The translations under genes and the position numbers were made by a program. A model generated the notes under the pieces. It saw nothing but the letters and a program-made list of their open reading frames with translations, ran no database searches and was not told the origin of the DNA. 64,000 nt of DNA, from the NCBI GenBank assembly GCA_945643635.1, contig CALZFC010000001.1:1160001-1224000 (forward strand), read 5' to 3'. Numbering within the stretch: the first letter of the stretch is position 1; each line of letters starts with the position of its first letter. Of this stretch, positions 60,104 through 64,000 are shown in pieces. The stretch is from Allodiplogaster sudhausi. Taxonomy: Eukaryota; Nematoda; Chromadorea; Rhabditida; Diplogasteridae.

Positions 60104-60605
60104 ACACGACAACATATTTTGAGCCTGCTAATGAAGTATTCTGAAGTAAGCCCCGGTCCCTATCCGCGCTCGATCGTCTATCTCAATCATGATCGATGCA
60201 GCTTCTGGAGAAACGGTGGGCTCGCCCGGATAAGAAACCTAATGTCTGCGGCCACTTCGTCAGAATCCGGCAGTGGATATTCTTTGACATCTCTCCCATC
60301 TTGAATCCTCGACTATTCGACGACTATGTCTTGAATAATCGAAAAAAAGTTTGCTTTGATTCGGTTATTCAAGACATAGTCGTCGAATAGTCGAGGATTC
60401 AAGATGGGAGAGATGTCAAAGAAATCCACTGCCGGAATCTGACGAAGTGGCCGCAGACATTAGGTTTCTTATTCGGGCGAGCCACCGTTTCTCCAGAAGC
60501 TGCATCGAGCATGAATGAGATAGACGATCGAGTGCGGATATGGACCGGGGCCTACTTAAGATCTTCAGAATACTTCACTAGCCGGCTCAAAATATGTTGG
60601 CGTGT
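60104..60605. other. 502-bp intergenic region spanning the inversion
   Basis: Two long-type spacers joined 5' end to 5' end, forming an imperfect inverted repeat with arms of roughly 240 bp that continues into the flanking tRNA genes. The left arm has C4, AGAATCC and TCGAAAAAAAG alleles. The right arm has the ATCTTAAG insertion and the GCACTCG allele. I see no gene in it. Confidence 0.85.
60301..60400. other. Head-to-head inversion junction of the array
   Basis: The minus-oriented unit runs up to about 60352 and is followed by the reverse complement of the same unit. TTGAATAA at 60331-60338 mirrors TTATTCAA at 60365-60372, so the symmetry centre is near 60351.5. The asymmetric middle is about 26 nt. 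Both arms stop at the same unit position, the self-complementary AAGCTT of the spacer. Flanking genes (60031-60103 minus, 60606-60678 plus) diverge with 502 bp between them. The arms carry different spacer alleles and diverge in layout after one unit. Confidence 0.9.
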
Positions 60606-60678
60606 GGCCGCGTGGCGCAATGGATAACGAGTCTGCCTACGGAGCAGAAGATTGCAGGTTCGAATTCTGCCGTGGTCG
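60606..60678 (+). tRNA. tRNA-Arg-ACG: tRNA-Arg(ACG), first inverted copy, C25A C61T
   Basis: C25A breaks D-stem pair 10-25. C61T turns the 53-61 pair into G-U and weakens the B box. 5' spacer is ins with C4; 167 bp to the next copy. Confidence 0.78.
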
Positions 60679-60772
60679 AAAAATCTTTTTGTCACTATCT
60701 TTTTATCTGAATCATTTTGTCTCTCAACTCTGATCACACGTTCATTGGCAGACGGAAAATGTGTCGATGTAT

Positions 60773-60843
60773 GGCCGCGTGGCGCAATGGATAACGCGTC
60801 TGCTACGGAGCAGAAGATTGCAGGTTCGAACCTGCCGTGGTCG
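60773..60843 (+). pseudogene. tRNA-Arg copy with two 1-nt deletions
   Basis: 71 nt. One base is lost at 31/32 (6-nt anticodon loop) and T60 is lost (6-nt T-loop, imperfect B box). Short 5' spacer; 402 bp to the next copy. Confidence 0.78.
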
Positions 60844-61174
60844 AAAAATCTTTTTGTCATATTTTCTCTAAAACATTTTTAAACGGAAAATCTTATTGTC
60901 GCCAAAATGATGTCATACGTTCATTAAGCTTTTATTCGGTTATTAAGACATAGTCGTCGAATAGTCGAGGATTCAAGATGGGAGAGATGTCAAAGAATAT
61001 CCACTGCCGGAATCTGACGAAGTGGCCGCAGAAATTAGGTTTCTTATTCGGGCGAGCCCACCGTTTCTCCAGAAGCTGCATCGATCATGATTGAGATAGA
61101 CGATCGAGCGCGGATAGGGACTGGGGGCCTACTTCAGAATACTTCATTAGCAGACTCAAAATATGTTGGCGTGT

Positions 61175-61247
61175 GGCCGCGTGGCGCAATGGATAACGCG
61201 TCTGCCTACGGAGCAGAAGATTGCAGGTTCGAATCCTGCCGTGGTCG
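61175..61247 (+). tRNA. tRNA-Arg-ACG: tRNA-Arg(ACG)
   Basis: Consensus; C5 long 5' spacer; 403 bp to the next copy. Confidence 0.95.
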
Positions 61248-61577
61248 AAAAATCTTTTTGTCTATTTTCTCTAAAACATTTTTTAACGGAAAATCTTATT
61301 GTCGCCAAAATGATATCATACGTTCATTAAGCTTTTATTCGGTTATTCAAGACATAGTTGTCGAATAGTCGAGGATTCAAGATGGGAGAGATGTCAAAGA
61401 ATATCCACTGCCGGAATCTGACGAAGTGGCCGCAGACATTAGGTTTCTTATCCGGGCGAGCCCACCGTTTCTCCAGAAGCTGCATCGATCATGATTGAGA
61501 TAGACGATCGAGCGCGGATAGGGACCGGGGCCTACTTCAGAATACTTCATTAGCAGACTCAAAATATGTTGGCGTGT

Positions 61578-61650
61578 GGCCGCGTGGCGCAATGGATAAC
61601 GCGTCTGCCTACGGAGCAGAAGATTGCAGGTTCGAATCCTGCCGTGGTCG
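61578..61650 (+). tRNA. tRNA-Arg-ACG: tRNA-Arg(ACG)
   Basis: Consensus; C4 long 5' spacer; 409 bp to the next copy. Confidence 0.95.
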
Positions 61651-61986
61651 AAAATCTTTTTGTCTATTTTCTCCTAAAACATTTTTAACGGAAAATCTTA
61701 TTGTCGCCAAATGATGTCATACGTTCATTAAGCTTTTATTCGGTTATTCAAGACATAGTCGTCGAATAGTCGAGGATTCAAGATGGGAGAGATGTCAAAG
61801 AATATCCACTGCCGGATTCTGACGAAGTGGCCGCAGACATTAGGTTTCTTATCCGGGCGAGCCCACCGTTTCTCCAGAAGCTGCATCGATCATGATTGAG
61901 ATAGACGATCGAGCGCGGATATGGACCGGGGGCCTACTTAAGATCTTCAGAATACTTCACTAGCAGACTCAAAATATGTTGCGTGT

Positions 61987-62059
61987 GGCCGCGTGGCGCA
62001 ATGGATAACGCGTCTGCCTACGGAGCAGAAGATTGCAGGTTCGAATCCTGCCGTGGTCG
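61987..62059 (+). tRNA. tRNA-Arg-ACG: tRNA-Arg(ACG), first of a pair
   Basis: Consensus; ins long 5' spacer; 170 bp to its partner. Confidence 0.95.
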
Positions 62060-62156
62060 AAAAATCTTTTGTCGCCTATCTTTTTTATCTGAAAATCATT
62101 TTGTCTCTCAACTCTGATCACACGTTCATTGGCAGACGGAAAATGTGTCGATGTAT

Positions 62157-62229
62157 GGCCGCGTGGCGCAATGGATAACGCGTCTGCCTACGGAGCAGAA
62201 GATTGCAGGTTCGAATCCTGCCGTGGTCG
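62157..62229 (+). tRNA. tRNA-Arg-ACG: tRNA-Arg(ACG), second of a pair
   Basis: Consensus; short 5' spacer; 409 bp to the next copy. Confidence 0.95.
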
Positions 62230-62565
62230 AAAAATCTTTTTGTCTTTTTCTCTAAAACATTTTTAACGGAAAATCTTATTGTCGCCAAAATGATGTCATA
62301 CGTTCATAAGCTTTTATTCGGTTATTCAAGACATAGTCGTCGAATAGTCGAGGATTCAAGATGGGAGAGATGTCAAAGAATATCCACTGCCGGATTCTGA
62401 CGAAGTGGCCGCAGACATTAGGTTTCTTATCCGGGCGAGCCCACCGTTTCTCCAGAAGCTGCATCGATCATGATTGAGATAGACGATCGAGCGCGGATAT
62501 GGACCGGGGGCCTACTTAAGATCTTCAGAATACTTCACTAGCAGACTCAAAATATGTTGGCGTGT

Positions 62566-62638
62566 GGCCGCGTGGCGCAATGGATAACGCGTCTGCCTAC
62601 GGAGCAGAAGATTGCAGGTTCGAATCCTGCCGTGGTCG
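62566..62638 (+). tRNA. tRNA-Arg-ACG: tRNA-Arg(ACG), first of a pair
   Basis: Consensus; ins long 5' spacer; 171 bp to its partner. Confidence 0.95.
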
Positions 62639-62736
62639 AAAAATCTTTTTGTCGCCTATCTTTTTTATCTGAAAATCATTTTGTCTCTCAACTCTGATCA
62701 CACGTTCATTGGCAGACGGAAAATGTGTCGATGTAT
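62639..62736 (+). other. Short spacer, right flank (representative)
   Basis: 98 bp between paired plus-strand genes. It starts with the AAAAATCTTTTT terminator, has GAAAATCATTTTGTC, and ends in the diverged 5' flank GTGTCGATGTAT before the next gene. The same spacer type occurs at 60679, 62060, 63220 and 63797. Confidence 0.8.
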
Positions 62737-62810
62737 GGCCGCGTGGCGCAATGGATAAACGCGTCTGCCTACGGAGCAGAAGATTGCAGGTTCGAATCCT
62801 GCCGTGGTCG
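62737..62810 (+). tRNA. tRNA-Arg-ACG: tRNA-Arg(ACG), second of a pair, 1-nt D-loop insertion
   Basis: 74 nt; an extra A in GGATAAAC near position 21. D-loop length can vary, so it may still fold. Short 5' spacer. Confidence 0.85.
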
Positions 62811-63146
62811 AAAAATCTTTTTGTCTATTTTCTCTAAAACATTTTAACGGAAAATCTTATTGTCGCCAAAATGATGTCATACGTTCATTAAGCTTTTATT
62901 CGGTTATTCAAGACATAGTCGGAATAGTCGAGGATTCAAGATGGGAGAGATGTCAAAGAATATCCACTGCCGGATTCTGACGAAGTGGCCGCAGACATTA
63001 GGTTTCTTATCCGGCGAGCCCACCGTTTCTCCAGAAGCTGCATCGATCATGATTGAGATAGACGATCGAGCGCGGATATGGACCGGGGGGCCTACTTAAG
63101 ATCTTCAGAATACTTCACTAGCAGACTCAAAATATGTTGGCGTGTG

Positions 63147-63219
63147 GGCCGCGTGGCGCAATGGATAACGCGTCTGCCTACGGAGCAGAAGATTGCAGGT
63201 TCGAATCCTGCCGTGGTCG
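63147..63219 (+). tRNA. tRNA-Arg-ACG: tRNA-Arg(ACG), first of a pair
   Basis: Consensus, preceded by an extra G. ins long 5' spacer; 170 bp to its partner. Confidence 0.95.
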
Positions 63220-63316
63220 AAAAATCTTTTTGTCGCCTATCTTTTTATCTGAAAATCATTTTGTCTCTCAACTCTGATCACACGTTCATTGGCAGACGGA
63301 AAATGTGTCGATGTAT

Positions 63317-63389
63317 GGCCGCGTGGCGCAATGGATAACGCGTCTGCCTACGGAGCAGAAGATTGCAGGTTCGAATCCTGCCGTGGTCG
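63317..63389 (+). tRNA. tRNA-Arg-ACG: tRNA-Arg(ACG), second of a pair
   Basis: Consensus; short 5' spacer; TTTT terminator; 407 bp to the next copy. Confidence 0.95.
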
Positions 63390-63723
63390 AAAAATCTTTT
63401 GTCTATTTTCTCTAAAACATTTTTAACGGAAAATCTTATTGTCGCCAAAATGATGTCATACGTTCATTAAGCTTTTATTCGGTTATTCAAGACATAGTCG
63501 TCGAATAGTCGAGGATTCAAGATGGGAGAGATGTCAAAGAATATCCACTGCGGATTCTGACGAAGTGGCCGCAGACATTAGGTTTCTTATCCGGGCGAGC
63601 CCACCGTTTCTCCAGAAGCTGCATCGATCATGATTGAGATAGACGATCGAGCGCGGATATGGAACGGGGGCCTACTTAAGATCTTCAGAATACTTCACTA
63701 GCAGACTCAAAATGTTGGCGTGT

Positions 63724-63796
63724 GGCCGCGTGGCGCAATGGATAACGCGTCTGCCTACGGAGCAGAAGATTGCAGGTTCGAATCCTGCCGTGGTCG
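63724..63796 (+). tRNA. tRNA-Arg-ACG: tRNA-Arg(ACG), first of a pair
   Basis: Consensus; ins long 5' spacer missing 2 bp of its 5' flank (AAAATG); 169 bp to its partner. Confidence 0.95.
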
Positions 63797-63892
63797 AAAA
63801 ATCTTTTTGTCGCCTATCTTTTTATCTGAAAATCATTTGTCTCTCAACTCTGATCACACGTTCATTGGCAGACGGAAAATGTGTCGATGTAT

Positions 63893-63965
63893 GGCCGCGT
63901 GGCGCAATGGATAACGCGTCTGCCTACGGAGCAGAAGATTGCAGGTTCGAATCCTGCCGTGGTCG
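63893..63965 (+). tRNA. tRNA-Arg-ACG: tRNA-Arg(ACG), second of a pair
   Basis: Consensus; short 5' spacer. Followed by a TTTTT terminator and long-type spacer cut by the window end. Confidence 0.95.
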
Positions 63966-64000
63966 AAAAATCTTTTTGTCTATTTTCTCTAAAACATTTT

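Larger units (their letters stand above)
888..60352 (-). repeat. Monomeric tRNA-Arg(ACG) tandem array, ~403-bp unit
   Basis: About 147 head-to-tail units, each a 73-nt minus-strand tRNA gene plus a ~330-bp spacer. The period is 402-404 bp for most units, with extremes of 388 and 414 bp explained by small spacer indels. Spacer alleles occur in linked pairs: AGATTCC with GAAATCTCTCCTATC against AGAATCC with GACATCTCTCCCATC, and CCGAATAAAAGCTT against TCGAAAAAAAGTTT. Units at 13-42 kb are nearly identical; units on both sides carry more alleles and indels. Unequal exchange and conversion are inferred. Confidence 0.97.
60353..64000 (+). repeat. Right flank: inverted array, mostly ~579-bp two-gene units
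   Basis: Twelve plus-strand genes. Pairs separated by a ~97-bp short spacer start at 60606/60773, 61987/62157, 62566/62737, 63147/63317 and 63724/63893; two single-gene units start at 61175 and 61578. Pair-to-pair spacing is 579, 581 and 577 bp from 61987 on. Long spacers before each pair carry the ATCTTAAG insertion allele, which is absent from the 13-42 kb core. The array runs off the window edge. Confidence 0.93.

Noticed and set aside
60301..60400. Replication origin or bidirectional promoter at the palindrome
   Set aside because: There is only the inverted symmetry produced by joining two spacers. No extra motif is present and Pol III promoters here are internal to the genes.
58000..63000. 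Inversion as a simple fold-back sequencing artefact
   Set aside because: The two arms differ in spacer alleles, gene mutations and layout (monomeric versus paired), so the right arm is not a reverse copy of the left. Misjoining of two real arrays is still possible.
24..63914. Over 150 open frames of 60-121 codons with near-identical products on both strands
   Set aside because: All are translations of the tRNA gene plus spacer. They overlap the tRNA, switch strand with a 1-bp C-tract change, and show no domain, no consistent frame and no codon-like substitution pattern.
1..64000. CRISPR array (regular direct repeats)
   Set aside because: The period is ~403 bp, the repeat is the whole unit including a tRNA, and spacers are homologous rather than unique. 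No cas genes are present.
1..64000. tRNA-derived SINE family
   Set aside because: The copies keep a full cloverleaf and a T-run terminator right after the gene, sit in exact tandem, and lack a SINE body with an A-rich tail or target-site duplications.
1..64000. Bacterial or organellar tRNA cluster
   Set aside because: Perfect A and B boxes, Pol III T-run terminators, no encoded CCA, a single isoacceptor in tandem and no adjacent bacterial genes point to a eukaryotic nucleus.

Overview
The whole window is one giant tandem array of a single tRNA gene. Reading both strands I find 163 copies of a 73-nt tRNA-Arg with anticodon ACG (expected to become ICG and read CGU, CGC and CGA). There are 151 on the minus strand (58-60103) and 12 on the plus strand (60606-63965). 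By eye, 144 match one consensus and 19 carry changes. No protein-coding gene, rRNA, other tRNA, transposon or CRISPR array is supported. The many 60-120 codon open frames are translations of the tRNA plus its spacer.

Organism: a eukaryotic nuclear genome. The genes have a canonical internal Pol III promoter (A box TGGCGCAATGG, B box GGTTCGAATCC) and a T-run terminator 7-8 nt past the gene. They encode no 3' CCA and have no intron. The D-arm and anticodon loop resemble animal tRNA-Arg(ACG). I suspect an invertebrate, but the window cannot settle the species.

Layout. (1) 1-887: left flank, minus strand, where long (~335 bp) and short (~98 bp) spacers alternate, with decayed genes. (2) 888 to ~60352: monomeric block, one gene per ~403 bp, all minus strand. 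Its edges (0.9-13 kb and 42-60 kb) have mixed spacer alleles, small indels and damaged genes. Its core (~13-42 kb) is strikingly uniform. (3) ~60352: the array flips in a head-to-head junction at the spacer's AAGCTT palindrome. (4) 60352-64000: plus strand, mostly gene pairs on a ~579-bp period with the same long/short spacer alternation as the left flank. Neither true array end is in the window.

Spacer codes used for each gene describe the spacer on its 5' side. C5, C4 and CG are CCCCC, CCCC and CCGCC in the C-tract about 60 bp upstream. 'ins' carries an extra ATCTTAAG next to that tract. 'C5del' is C5 with one base missing in the following GCGCTCG. 'short' is the ~98-bp spacer class. 'Period' is the distance to the start of the next copy.

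Each gene appears to be its own transcription unit, with internal promoter, private terminator and a conserved 5' flank; there are no operons. The array looks shaped by unequal crossing-over and gene conversion: homogenised core, diverged edges, local duplications of 2 and 7 units, and region-restricted alleles. The tRNA sequence varies far less than the spacer, which fits selection on the gene. Whether this many copies supply translation, tRNA fragments, or a TFIIIC-binding chromatin block cannot be told from sequence.
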